Assembly (NCBI RefSeq): GCF_029946515.1
Contig: NZ_JARZHH010000020.1
Span: forward strand, 108,563-172,562
Length of the DNA stretch: 64,000 bases
Direction of reading: 5' to 3'
Source of the DNA: Polyangium sp. 6x1
Lineage (GTDB): Bacteria; Myxococcota_A; Polyangia; Polyangiales; Polyangiaceae
Shown: positions 8,498-17,693 of the stretch, piece by piece
How positions within the stretch are numbered: position 1 is the stretch's first letter
Layout of the letters: each line of letters begins with the position of its first letter
The notes under the pieces: model-generated
Told to the model about the DNA's origin: nothing
Database searches by the model: none
What the model saw: the letters and a program-made list of their open reading frames with translations, nothing else
Translations under genes and position numbers: made by a program

Positions 8498-9925
8498 TCA
8501 CTCGGGAACACGGGGAAGGTTGTTGACGAGCGTCACCAGGCGCTCCAGGTCCGCCGGGGGAATCTCCCGGTCGGGCGGCATCTGGTAGCCCTCGATTTCC
8601 GCCTGCGCCGGCTTGGGCCTGAGCCGCATCCTGATATCGAGCCGCCTGCGGGCGACCTCGGTCTTGTTGAAGACGCTGAAGCGGATGGATCCGTGGCAGC
8701 GGAAGCAATAGCGGTTGAGCAGCCCGAGCAGCTCCACGTCCTCGCTGGAGCTCCGTACCCACTGCAGGCCGGGGCCCGGCCCCTGGAGCGCGGGGGCGAT
8801 GGCTCGCTCGATGGGGGGACGGTGCTGGCGCGTCTGCTCGTGGAGCCGGAGCCAGGTGGTGGTGGCGGCCGCGTGGAAGCTCTTCGGGTTCACGCGCGCC
8901 TGCATCTCGGCGTACTCCTTGTTGAGCTGGCGGATGACGTCGAAGGCGCGGGCGAACTGGGCCGAGGTCTGGTCGTTGCCGCCGTCCGTGAGCACGGGAA
9001 TGCCGTTCTTCGCCAGCTGGGGGAAGTCGTCCGTGGGCGCGACCCGGTCGAACCAGTGGTCGGTGTCGAGCTCATTGAGCACGCCCCTGCCGAGCCGGGG
9101 CGGAGGGTCCCCATGGCAGCTATCGCAGCCGTCGGGCACGTAATAGGAAACGATTCCCGCGGGCTTGCCGGCCTGGAGCGGCTGCAGGCCCCGGGCATCG
9201 AAGCTTGCGTCGAGCTGCAGGGAGAGCTTCGCGCCCTGCCCCGAGGCGCCGAAGTCCATCCAGTAGATGGAGTCGAGCAGCGGCCTGCAATCCTCCCCCC
9301 TGCACGAGGGGTCCGGCCGCGGATAGCCGGACGAGACGAGGGCGAGCTGCGTGTTGAAGGAGCGCACGCCCGGAGCGAAGGGCGCCTCGTTCGGCTTCGT
9401 CACGTAGTTGAAGATGAGGGTGGCGCTCTCGATGAAATGCTTGTCGGCCTCCGAGCCCTCGCGCGCCTTGAGGCGGATCAGCTTGCGAAAGCCCACGCTC
9501 CGCTTCTCCGGCGCCTCGGCGACATTGGTGATTTTCGGTGCGAAGAACCGCGACACGAGGATGTCGCCGGGGCGCAGCGGGCCCTGCTGGAGGAGCTGCG
9601 AGAGCCCCGTGGGACTCGAAAGCTTCACGTCACCGCACGTGGGCGCTCCGAGGCACATCAGCGCCTCGGGGCTCAGGTTCTCGAGGTCGACGGTCGCCAG
9701 ACCCCTGTAACCGAGCCACGCGAGCACCTCGTCCAGGTTGGTGCTCAGGACGGTGTCGGGCGTGCGGATACCGAGCGTCTTCGACAGCTTCTTGTAGTAC
9801 TCGGTGGCCTTCTCCGGGCTGCCATTGGGTAGGGTGACGCCCGCCGCGAGGCCTGTCCCGGGTAGGAGCGCCGCGCAAACGGCCAGCACCTGCACGGCTC
9901 TCGCGAGCACAGTGATTCTCGACAT
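8498..9925 (-). CDS. Secreted di-heme cytochrome c-like protein
   Basis: 475-residue exported protein. The signal peptide ends near GTGLAAG. There are two c-type heme motifs: CDSCH at 267-271 and CFRCH at 407-411. A Met in GYQMPPDREIP near the C-terminus could be the distal ligand of the second heme. The long N-terminal region (about residues 30-250) matches no family I recognise. It starts at ATG 9925 after a GGGGGAA site and ends 11 bp before the LodA-like gene, so the two are almost surely cotranscribed. That suggests it passes electrons to or from the LodA-like protein, or helps mature it, as di-heme MauG does for methylamine dehydrogenase. That role is inference. Confidence 0.75.
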   Translation of the reverse strand: MSRITVLARAVQVLAVCAALLPGTGLAAGVTLPNGSPEKATEYYKKLSKTLGIRTPDTVLSTNLDEVLAWLGYRGLATVDLENLSPEALMCLGAPTCGDVKLSSPTGLSQLLQQGPLRPGDILVSRFFAPKITNVAEAPEKRSVGFRKLIRLKAREGSEADKHFIESATLIFNYVTKPNEAPFAPGVRSFNTQLALVSSGYPRPDPSCRGEDCRPLLDSIYWMDFGASGQGAKLSLQLDASFDARGLQPLQAGKPAGIVSYYVPDGCDSCHGDPPPRLGRGVLNELDTDHWFDRVAPTDDFPQLAKNGIPVLTDGGNDQTSAQFARAFDVIRQLNKEYAEMQARVNPKSFHAAATTTWLRLHEQTRQHRPPIERAIAPALQGPGPGLQWVRSSSEDVELLGLLNRYCFRCHGSIRFSVFNKTEVARRRLDIRMRLRPKPAQAEIEGYQMPPDREIPPADLERLVTLVNNLPRVPE

Positions 9926-10091
9926 GGTTCCCCCATTCCCGCATGGTGCGGGGCAACCCACCCGTCGAGTTGCTCATCGCGCCCCGCTGGACCGCCTGTC
10001 TGTGAATGCAGACGTCGCGGCTTGGTCTTGCAGAGACCGAGCACGACGGGTCGCCGTCCCCGAGCGGGATCCCCTGCAACCCGTTCCCTCT

Positions 10092-10205
10092 CACGCCTGC
10101 GCCTGCGTCTGCGCCTGCGCCTCCGCCTCCGCCTGCGCCTCCGCCTCCGCCTGCGCTCCCGCCTCCGCTTCCGCTCCCGCGTCCGCTTCCGCCGCCTCCC
10201 TCTCC
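10092..10205. repeat. Hexanucleotide microsatellite, (GCCTCC/GCCTGC)n
   Basis: About 110 bp of near-continuous six-base units of the type GCCTGC, GCCTCC and GCTTCC on the plus strand, pyrimidine-rich throughout. It lies in the 9926-10249 gap between the divergent cytochrome and kinase genes, about 45 bp before the likely kinase start. Translated in the kinase frame it would give an implausible Arg/Leu run, so it is more likely 5'-untranslated or intergenic DNA. Slippage could alter expression of the kinase gene. The rest of the gap shows no clear promoter. Confidence 0.8.
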
Positions 10206-10249
10206 GTCCCGCTTGCCTATCTTCGCCTGCGTCGGCATTCTTCCCCGCC

Positions 10250-12688
10250 GTGCAGCCTGGAGACGTCGTCGGCGGTCGTTTCGTCCTCGAGCGTATCGCC
10301 GGCACGGGGGGCATGGGCTCGGTCTTCCGCGGCCACGATCACGTCACGCGCCAGCCTGTGGCCATCAAGGTCCTCGCGCAGCACGACGCCGAGGCCATCC
10401 GCCGCTTCGATCACGAGGCCAAGATCCTCGCCGAGCTCGGCCATCCCCATATCGTCCGTTACGTCGCTCACGGGGCCGCGCCCTCGGGGGCGCCTTGGCT
10501 CGTCATGGAATGGCTGGAGGGCCGGAGCCTCGCGTCGCGCCTCGTCGAAGGCCACCTCACGCAGGCGGAAGCCGTCGGCCTCGGCATCCGCATCGCATCC
10601 GCCCTCGCCGCGGCGCACGCGCGCGGGATCGTTCATCGCGATGTCAAGCCGAGCAACGTCTTCCTCGTCGGGGGTGTCCCCGAGACCGCGAAGGTCCTCG
10701 ATTTCGGCCTTGCCCAGGCTGCTTCCGGCGGCGCGCGCCTCACCCGCACCGGGAGCGTCCTCGGCACGCCCGGGTACATGGCCCCCGAACAGGCCCAGGG
10801 CTCGCGTGGACGCGTCAATGCGCGGGCGGACGTGTTTTCCCTCGGGGCGCTGCTCTTCGAGTGCTTGACGGGCAAACCCGCGTTCGAGGGCGAGGGCGTC
10901 ATGGCCATCCTCGCGCGGCTCCTCCTCGAAGATGCGCCGCGCGTGCGTACGATCCGGCCCGACGTGCCTCGCGCGCTCGACACGCTCGTCGCGCGCATGC
11001 TCTCGCGCGTGGCCGAGGCGCGGCCCATGGACGGGGCCGAGGTGCTGCGCGCCCTCGAGGGGATCGACACCGTCGAAGGCGAGAGGATCTCCGTCGTGCC
11101 GGCCTTGCCCGAGGGGATCAGCGATCGCGAGCGTCGCCTCGTCTACGCGATCGTCGCCGCGCCCGCCGTGGAGACGGCGATCCGGCCTTCGAGCCCCACG
11201 CTGCGCACGCAGCTGCCCCGTTCGTCCTGGGACGAGGTGCGTGTGATCGCGCGGCGGCACGGCGCCTCGCCGACGGAGCTCGCCTCGGGCACGCTCTTGC
11301 TCTCGCTCGATGGGACCGCCGACGGCCCCGTGCGCGCGGCGCGTTGTGCCCTGGAGATGGCCGAGATTCTGCTCGGGTTTCGGGTCGCGCTCGTCACGGG
11401 TCGCTCCGATGCGGGGCGGGATCTGCCGGCGCCCGACGTCGTCGAGCGCGCGCTCGATCTGCTGAAGCGCGCATGCCGCGCGCCCTCGTTCGGGGTGCGG
11501 ATCGACGATCGGACGCGGGCGCTCTTGCCCGCGCGGTTCGAGGTCGAAGGCGCCTCCGACGACGCGCGTCTGCGCAGCGAGCGAGACGATCTCGGCGAAC
11601 CGTGTCCCCTGTTCGGGCCTCCGTGCCAGTTCATGGGCCGCAAGGGCGAGCTCGCGGTGGTCCTCGATCTGCTCGAAGAAGGGCTCGACGAGCCGCGCGC
11701 GTCGGCCGCGCTCGTGGTCGCGCCGGCGGGGCTCGGCAAGACGCACCTCGCGCAGGAGGTCGTCCGCGCGCTCCGGGCGAGCCGCCCGGACCTCGTGGTC
11801 GGCTTTGGACGACCCGGCGTCGCCGGCGCCGATTTCGGCGTGATCGCGCGCATGCTCCGCACCCTCTCGCCCTCGCCCGACGCGGGCCCTGCCGACGGCT
11901 TCGAGGAGCGGGCGCTCGACGTCCTCCGGGCGCGCGCGGACGCGGGGCCGTTCTTGCTCGTGCTCGACGACGTGCAGTGGGCGGACGGGCCTTCGCTCGC
12001 GCTCGTGGATCAGGCGCTCGGGGAGCTCGCCGATCGCCCGTTCGGCGTGCTCGCGCTCGCGCGGCCCGAGGTGCGTGACCGCGCGCCGGGGCTCTTCGCG
12101 CGCCGGAGCGTGCAGGAGATCCGCCTGGGGACGCTCTCGCAGCGGGCCTCGCGCGAGCTCTTGCGCCACGCGCTCGGGCCCGACGTGGACGAGACGAACC
12201 TCGCGGCGCTCGCGCAGCGATCCGAGGGGCATCCGCTCTTCCTGCAGGAGCTCGCGCGCGGCGCGCCGGACGTGACACCGGAGGCGCTGCTCGCCGTGCA
12301 CGGGCCCGCGATCGCCGAGCTCGCGTCCCCCGCGCGGCGGCTCCTGCGCGCGGCGAGCCTCGTCGGCGTCACGTTCTGGGAAGGCGCGGTCCTCACGCTG
12401 CTCGGCGGCGATGCGGACGTCACGCAGGTGCGATCGACGCTCGGGGATCTCGCGAAGCGCGAAGTCATCACGCGGAAGCGGACGAGCAGCGCGCCGAACG
12501 ACACGGAGTACGCGTTCAGCCAGTCGATGCTGCGCGAGGCGTTCCTGGCGACGTCGATGGAGGCCGACATCCGCCGAGGTCAGGCGCTCGCCGAGCGCTG
12601 GCTCGCGGGCTCGGGTGTGCGCGCCACCGCGCACGCGGGAGACGCCTCGCCGGCCCTCGCGTGGAAGCAAGGCGGCACGCGCTCGTGA
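10250..12688 (+). CDS. Ser/Thr kinase - pseudo-cyclase - AAA ATPase regulator (no TPR tail)
   Basis: 812-residue signalling protein. The N-terminal Hanks-type kinase (about 10-270) is intact: GTGGMG loop, Lys40, HRDVKPSN with Asp131, DFG at 151, and the APEQ segment. Residues about 290-440 align with class III nucleotide cyclases, but both metal-Asp motifs are lost (YAIVAAP where FADI is expected, SGT where GDA is expected). A STAND/AAA-type ATPase follows, with Walker A GLGKTHLA (Lys497) and Walker B LLVLDDVQW (Asp573-574). It ends soon after the ATPase, without the TPR region of its neighbour. The GTG start was chosen because it gives VQPGDVVGGRF, matching VNRGDVIAGRF in the next gene, and avoids the upstream microsatellite. 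Its GTGA stop overlaps the next start. Confidence 0.85.
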   Translation: MQPGDVVGGRFVLERIAGTGGMGSVFRGHDHVTRQPVAIKVLAQHDAEAIRRFDHEAKILAELGHPHIVRYVAHGAAPSGAPWLVMEWLEGRSLASRLVEGHLTQAEAVGLGIRIASALAAAHARGIVHRDVKPSNVFLVGGVPETAKVLDFGLAQAASGGARLTRTGSVLGTPGYMAPEQAQGSRGRVNARADVFSLGALLFECLTGKPAFEGEGVMAILARLLLEDAPRVRTIRPDVPRALDTLVARMLSRVAEARPMDGAEVLRALEGIDTVEGERISVVPALPEGISDRERRLVYAIVAAPAVETAIRPSSPTLRTQLPRSSWDEVRVIARRHGASPTELASGTLLLSLDGTADGPVRAARCALEMAEILLGFRVALVTGRSDAGRDLPAPDVVERALDLLKRACRAPSFGVRIDDRTRALLPARFEVEGASDDARLRSERDDLGEPCPLFGPPCQFMGRKGELAVVLDLLEEGLDEPRASAALVVAPAGLGKTHLAQEVVRALRASRPDLVVGFGRPGVAGADFGVIARMLRTLSPSPDAGPADGFEERALDVLRARADAGPFLLVLDDVQWADGPSLALVDQALGELADRPFGVLALARPEVRDRAPGLFARRSVQEIRLGTLSQRASRELLRHALGPDVDETNLAALAQRSEGHPLFLQELARGAPDVTPEALLAVHGPAIAELASPARRLLRAASLVGVTFWEGAVLTLLGGDADVTQVRSTLGDLAKREVITRKRTSSAPNDTEYAFSQSMLREAFLATSMEADIRRGQALAERWLAGSGVRATAHAGDASPALAWKQGGTRS

Positions 12689-15600
12689 ACCGCGGCGACG
12701 TCATCGCCGGCCGCTTCGAGATCGAGCGCCGCGCAGGCTCCGGCGGGATGGGCGCGGTCTACCGCGCGCACGACCGCGCGACCGGCCTGCCCGTCGCGCT
12801 CAAGGTCATCCACCAACCCGCGTCCGAGGCGACGCGCCGCTTCGACGTCGAGGCGCGCGCGCTCGCCGAACTCTCGCATCCGCACGTCGTCCGCTACGTG
12901 ACGCACGGCCTCTCCGAGGCGGGTTTTCCCTACCTCGTGATGGAGTGGCTCGAGGGCGAGGATCTCTCCGCGCGGCTCGCGCGTGGGCCACTCACGCCGG
13001 AGGAGAGCCTGCTCCTCGTGCGCCGCGTGGCCGCGGGCCTCGGCGCGGCGCACGCGCGGGGCATCGTGCATCGCGACGTCAAGCCCACGAACCTCATGCT
13101 CGTGGGCGGCGTGATCGAGGGCGTCAAGCTCGTCGATTTTGGCCTCGCGCAGCTCGGCAACACGTCGCGCAAGCTCACGCGAACGGGCGTCATCCTGGGC
13201 ACGCCGGGGTACATGGCTCCCGAGCAGGCGAGCGGCGACGGCAGGCCGCACGGCGCGGGCGCGGATGTCTTCTCGCTCGGCGCCGTCTTCTACGAGTGCC
13301 TCACGGGCCGCCCGCCTTTCCAGGCGGAGAACCTCATGGCCCTCTTCGCCAAGCTCCTGCTCGAAGAGGCCCCGCGCCTCGCCGAAGCGCGGCCCGATCT
13401 TCCCCCGCGGCTCGACGCGCTCATGGCGCGCCTGCTCGCGAAGGACCCCGCGTCGCGCCCGGCGGACGGCGCCGCCCTCGAAGCCGAGCTCGACGCGATC
13501 GACGCGCTCGGCAACGAGGAGACGGGCGAGGTCCCGACGATCGCGGACGAACCCGCGGCGATGGGCCTGACCGACGTCGAGGCGCGCTTCGTCTCGATCC
13601 TGGCCCTCCATCACGAGACCGTGAGCGGCGCGCTCGATCCGAAGGGCTCCACGCACCGCTCGCAGGCCGACGTCGTCGCGGCGGTCCGGCACGAGGTCGC
13701 CCCGCTCGGCGCGCGTGTCGACGAGCTGCGCAACGGCGCGCTCGTGGTCACGCTGCTCGGCGCGGGCGAACCCACGGATCGCGCCGCGCGCGCGGCCCGC
13801 GCGGCCTTGCGCCTTCGCGCGATCCTCCCCGACGCGGCCCTCGCGCTCGCGACGGGCCGCGCCGAGGCCTCCGCGCGCCTGCCCGTCGGCGAGGTCGTCG
13901 ATCGGGTCGCGAGGCTGCTCGACGGTGAAACCGTGCCTCTCCACGGTGGCGAGAGAAGGCTCTCGGGTGAGGTCCTCGGCATCCGCATCGACGACGTCAC
14001 ACGCGCCCTGCTCGACGCGCGCTTCGACGTCACGAGCGCGGCCGATGGCCACCGCCTCGTCGCGGAGCGCGCCTCCGGCGAGGCTGCGCGCACGCTCCTC
14101 GGCAAACCGAGCCCCTTCGTCGGCCGCGACCGCGAGCTCCGCGTCGTGCGTGATCTCGTCGACGCGGCGATCGAGGAAGCGCGCCCCTCCGCCGTGCTCC
14201 TCGTCGGCGCGGCGGGCGCTGGCAAATCGCGCCTGCTCTCGGAGCTCGTCACGCGCATCCGGCAAGACCGCCCCGAGGTCCTCGTGGCCCGCGGCCACGG
14301 CGATCTCCTCGGCCAGGGCTCTCCGCACGCGCTCCTCGGCTCCACGCTGCTCGGCGCGCTCTCGGACGCGCCCTTCGAGGGCCGCGCGCGGCTCGCCGCG
14401 TTCGTCCGGACCTACCTCCCCGAAACGAGCGCCGAGCGGGTCACGGAGCTCGTCGCCGAGCTCGTCGGCCTCCCGTGCCACGACGAAGCGAGTGGGCGCC
14501 TGCGCGCCGCGCGCCAGAGCCCTGCGCTCATGAAGGATCACGTCCGCGAGGCCGTCGTGGATCTCTTCGCGGCGATGACGCGTCGCCACCCCGTCCTCCT
14601 CGCGCTCGAGGACGTGCAATGGGGCGACGCCGCCTCCTTGCGCCTGCTCGACGCGGCCATGCGTGAGCTCGGCGATCGCCCCTTCATCGTCCTCGCGGCC
14701 GCGCGCCCCGAAGCGCTCACGCTGTTCCCGCGCCTCTTCGGGGATCGATTGCACGAGGTGCGACTCGCGGAGCTGCCGCGCAAGGCGAGCGCGCGCATCA
14801 CCCGCCACGCCCTCGGCGACGCGGCGCCGGCGGAGCTCGTCGACGCCCTCGTCGAGCGCGCCGCGGGCAATCCCTTTTATCTGGAAGAGCTCGTGCGGGC
14901 CATCGCCGAGGGGCGCGGGGGCGTGCTGCCGGAGACCGTGCTCGGCATGATCGAGGCTCGCCTCGGCGCCCTCGATCCGCCGGCGCGCCGCGTCCTCCGC
15001 GCAGCGAGCGTCTTCGGCGAATCCTTCTTTCGCGGCGGCATTCCGGCCCTGCTCGGCGACGACGCGCCGGACGAGGACGAGCTCTCGGCCGTGCTCGCCT
15101 CGCTCGTCGAGCGCGAGATCCTCGTCACGCGGCGCGACAGCCGCCTCGCCGGCGAGGAGCAGCTCGCCTTCCGGCACGTGCTCCTGCGCGAGGGCGCGTA
15201 TGCGATGCTCACCGATCGGGATCGCGCCCTCGGCCACAGGCTCGCCGGCGAATGGCTCGAGGCCCACGGCGAATGGGACGCCAGGATCCTCGCTGCGCAT
15301 TTCGATCGCGGCGGCGACGCGGCCCGGGCGATCCCGCATTACGAGCGCGCCGCGGAGCATGCGCTCGGGGCGGGCGACGACGAGGCGGCGCTCGCCCTCG
15401 CCGAGCGTGGCCTCGCCCTCGGCGCCGCAGGCGACCGGGCGGCCGCGCTCCGGGCGATCCAGACCGACGCCTGGGCGTGGAATGGCGATTGGGTTCGGGC
15501 GTTCGCCTCGGCCAAGGCCACGCTCGCCCTGGCCACGCCGGGCACGACGAGCCATTGCCGCGCGCTCGGCAGCGCCATCACGAGCCCCGTCATTGCCGAC

Positions 15601-16632
15601 AAACCCGAGGTCCGCGCCGCCTTCGCCCGCGACCTCGCCCGCGTGACCCCCGATCCTCTCGCGATCCCCGCGTTCGCCTGGGCCTACAGCGTGGCGATCA
15701 TGCCGTACCTGCTCGGCGCCGAGCGCGAGCTCGCCGAGGCGCACCTCGCGCGCCTCGAAGAGGTCACGGCGCCGTTCCTCGACCGCGAGCCCTCCTCGGC
15801 CGGCTGGGTGAAAATGACCCGCGCCTTCTGGCACCGCTACGTCCCCCGCGATTTCGCGGCCGCGCTCGCCCTCGATCGCGAGGCGCTCGCCCATTTCGAG
15901 GCCGCGAGCGATCGGCGCTATGGCCCTTACGTGCAGATGCACGTCGGCCTCGACTGGACCTACCTCGGCGCCTTCGAGCAGGCCGAGGCCGCCCTCGCGC
16001 GCGCCATGCAGGGCGCCGAACCCGGCAGCATGATGGCGCTCGCGTCGCGCACCTACCTCGGCCGCGTCCTCGTGCTCCGGGGCCGCCCGGCCGACGCGAT
16101 CGAGCCCTGCACGGCCGTCCAAAAGGAGGCCGAGGCGCGCGGCGAACGGACCGTCGCCATCAATGCCGCGCTCGTCCTCGCGGAGGCAGCGCTCGCCGCG
16201 GGCTCCCTCGCGACGGCTCGAACCCACGCGCTCGCCCTCGGACCGCTCGTGCAAACATTACCCTTCGCGCGCGCGACCCTCACGGCCCTCCTCGCCGGCC
16301 TCGCGCTCGCCGAGGGCCGCCCCGCCGAGGCCCTCGCGCTCGCCGAGCCTGCGCTCGCCGAGAGCGCTCGGCGCGGCATGTACCATTTTGGTCACGACCA
16401 GCTCGTCCTGTCGCGCGTGGATGCCCTCCGCGCCCTCGGCCGGGCGGAGGAGGCGCGCGCGGCCGTCCTTGCAGTGCGCTCCGATCTTTTCGCGCGGGCG
16501 GCGCGAATCCCGGATCCGCTCCTTCGCCAAACCTTCCTCGAACGAATTCCGACCCACGCGGCCCTCCTCGCGCGTGCCGAGGAATGGCTTTCGCATCCCC
16601 CCGCTGCGCCCGCTTCGACGTTGGTGTCCTGA
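12685..16632 (+). CDS. Ser/Thr kinase - pseudo-cyclase - AAA ATPase - TPR regulator
   Basis: 1315-residue paralogue of the preceding gene, with a 4-bp GTGA overlap that implies coupled translation. Order: Hanks kinase (about 10-270; Lys40, HRDVKPTN with Asp131), a degenerate cyclase-like domain (about 300-470; ILALHHE and RNGALV replace the FADI and GDAV metal motifs), AAA/STAND ATPase (Walker A GAAGAGKSRLL with Lys514, Walker B LLALEDVQWGD with Asp643), and a long TPR-like superhelix from about 870 to the end. The architecture resembles the kinase/cyclase-fusion regulators of myxobacteria. ATP hydrolysis and TPR binding may relay a signal to or from the kinase; ligand and substrate are unknown. 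No membrane segment is visible. Confidence 0.9.
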   Translation: MNRGDVIAGRFEIERRAGSGGMGAVYRAHDRATGLPVALKVIHQPASEATRRFDVEARALAELSHPHVVRYVTHGLSEAGFPYLVMEWLEGEDLSARLARGPLTPEESLLLVRRVAAGLGAAHARGIVHRDVKPTNLMLVGGVIEGVKLVDFGLAQLGNTSRKLTRTGVILGTPGYMAPEQASGDGRPHGAGADVFSLGAVFYECLTGRPPFQAENLMALFAKLLLEEAPRLAEARPDLPPRLDALMARLLAKDPASRPADGAALEAELDAIDALGNEETGEVPTIADEPAAMGLTDVEARFVSILALHHETVSGALDPKGSTHRSQADVVAAVRHEVAPLGARVDELRNGALVVTLLGAGEPTDRAARAARAALRLRAILPDAALALATGRAEASARLPVGEVVDRVARLLDGETVPLHGGERRLSGEVLGIRIDDVTRALLDARFDVTSAADGHRLVAERASGEAARTLLGKPSPFVGRDRELRVVRDLVDAAIEEARPSAVLLVGAAGAGKSRLLSELVTRIRQDRPEVLVARGHGDLLGQGSPHALLGSTLLGALSDAPFEGRARLAAFVRTYLPETSAERVTELVAELVGLPCHDEASGRLRAARQSPALMKDHVREAVVDLFAAMTRRHPVLLALEDVQWGDAASLRLLDAAMRELGDRPFIVLAAARPEALTLFPRLFGDRLHEVRLAELPRKASARITRHALGDAAPAELVDALVERAAGNPFYLEELVRAIAEGRGGVLPETVLGMIEARLGALDPPARRVLRAASVFGESFFRGGIPALLGDDAPDEDELSAVLASLVEREILVTRRDSRLAGEEQLAFRHVLLREGAYAMLTDRDRALGHRLAGEWLEAHGEWDARILAAHFDRGGDAARAIPHYERAAEHALGAGDDEAALALAERGLALGAAGDRAAALRAIQTDAWAWNGDWVRAFASAKATLALATPGTTSHCRALGSAITSPVIADKPEVRAAFARDLARVTPDPLAIPAFAWAYSVAIMPYLLGAERELAEAHLARLEEVTAPFLDREPSSAGWVKMTRAFWHRYVPRDFAAALALDREALAHFEAASDRRYGPYVQMHVGLDWTYLGAFEQAEAALARAMQGAEPGSMMALASRTYLGRVLVLRGRPADAIEPCTAVQKEAEARGERTVAINAALVLAEAALAAGSLATARTHALALGPLVQTLPFARATLTALLAGLALAEGRPAEALALAEPALAESARRGMYHFGHDQLVLSRVDALRALGRAEEARAAVLAVRSDLFARAARIPDPLLRQTFLERIPTHAALLARAEEWLSHPPAAPASTLVS

Positions 16633-16697
16633 GCACACGGCGCATCGCGCCCGTCGCTCCGGCATCCCCGCCCGCGGGCGCTGGAGGGTTTTCGCGA

Positions 16698-17693
16698 ATG
16701 GACGGATCTCCGCTCAGGAAGGACGCGCCCGAAGACCTCGCGCCTCGCTCCTCCACGCGCCCGATCGACGAGGGCGCGGCGCTCCGCGCGAGCCTCCTCC
16801 AGGAGCTCCCGGAGATCCCGGCTCGTTACCTCTACGACGACACCGGGAGCGAGCTCTTCGAGCGCATCACCGGGCTCTCCGTGTATTACCAGACCCGCAC
16901 GGAGATATCGATCCTGGAGAGCCGCGCCGCGGACATCGTCGCGCACGCACACCCGCGCCAGCTCGTCGAGCTCGGCAGCGGCGCGGGCCGGAAAATCAGG
17001 ATCCTCCTCGATTCCCTGCGGGCGGACGGCCGTGGCGTCACCTGCACCATGCTCGACATCAACGAACTCTTCTTGCTCCAGTCGATCGATCGCCTCTCCG
17101 TCGACTACCCCGAATTCGCATTTCGTGGCGTCGTCGGCAATTTCATGACCGACCTCGGTCGCCTCGGCCCCGCGGGCGGCCGCCTCGTCGTGTTCTTCGC
17201 CGGCACCGTGGGCAACCTCCACCCGGACGAGCGCCGCTCGTTCTTCGGCGAGCTCTCGCAGCGCATGGATGACTCGGATGCGCTGCTCCTCGGCGTCGAT
17301 CTCGTCAAGGATCCGGCCCGGCTCGAAGCCGCGTACGACGATCCCGAGGGCGTCACGGCGGCCTTCAACCTGAACATCCTCTCGGTCCTCAACCGGCGCT
17401 TCGCCGGTGATTTCGATCCGTCGGCCTTCCGGCACCGTGCCTTCTACGACCCGGAAAACGCCTGGATCGAGATGCGCCTCGTCGCGAAGCGCAAGCAAGA
17501 CGTCCGCCTCGGCGCGATCGACCTCGAGCTCGCCCTCGACGCGGGCGCCGAGATTCGCACCGAGCTCTCTTGCAAGTTCACGCGCGCCTCGCTCGAGGCC
17601 TCCGCCGCCGCGGCCAACCTCACGATCGACCGCTGGTACACCGACCCGGACGACCTCTTCGCCCTCGCATTGCTCCGGAGGCGCCGTCCGTGA
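16698..17693 (+). CDS. egtD: L-histidine N-alpha-methyltransferase
   Basis: 331-residue SAM-dependent enzyme that trimethylates histidine to hercynine, the first step of ergothioneine synthesis. Family marks are PARYLYDDTGSELFERIT, YYQTRTE (63-69, substrate region), the SAM loop ELGSGAG (91-97), and the conserved FFAGTVGNLHPDERRSF and ENAWIEMRL segments. Length fits EgtD. The ATG is preceded by GGAGG at a slightly long distance. The last four bases (GTGA) are shared with egtB. It follows the kinase gene by 65 bp on the same strand, so cotranscription is possible. Confidence 0.92.
   Translation: MDGSPLRKDAPEDLAPRSSTRPIDEGAALRASLLQELPEIPARYLYDDTGSELFERITGLSVYYQTRTEISILESRAADIVAHAHPRQLVELGSGAGRKIRILLDSLRADGRGVTCTMLDINELFLLQSIDRLSVDYPEFAFRGVVGNFMTDLGRLGPAGGRLVVFFAGTVGNLHPDERRSFFGELSQRMDDSDALLLGVDLVKDPARLEAAYDDPEGVTAAFNLNILSVLNRRFAGDFDPSAFRHRAFYDPENAWIEMRLVAKRKQDVRLGAIDLELALDAGAEIRTELSCKFTRASLEASAAAANLTIDRWYTDPDDLFALALLRRRRP

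Noticed and set aside
10022..10249. N-terminal extension of the first kinase from a TTG
   Set aside because: It would encode an Arg/Leu run from the microsatellite. The GTG at 10250 matches the start of the paralogue.
12580..16254. A minus-strand open frame of about 1224 codons opposite the second kinase/AAA gene
   Set aside because: Low-complexity Arg/Ala/Glu/Gly sequence, no motif, no ribosome site. The plus strand holds intact kinase and ATPase motifs.
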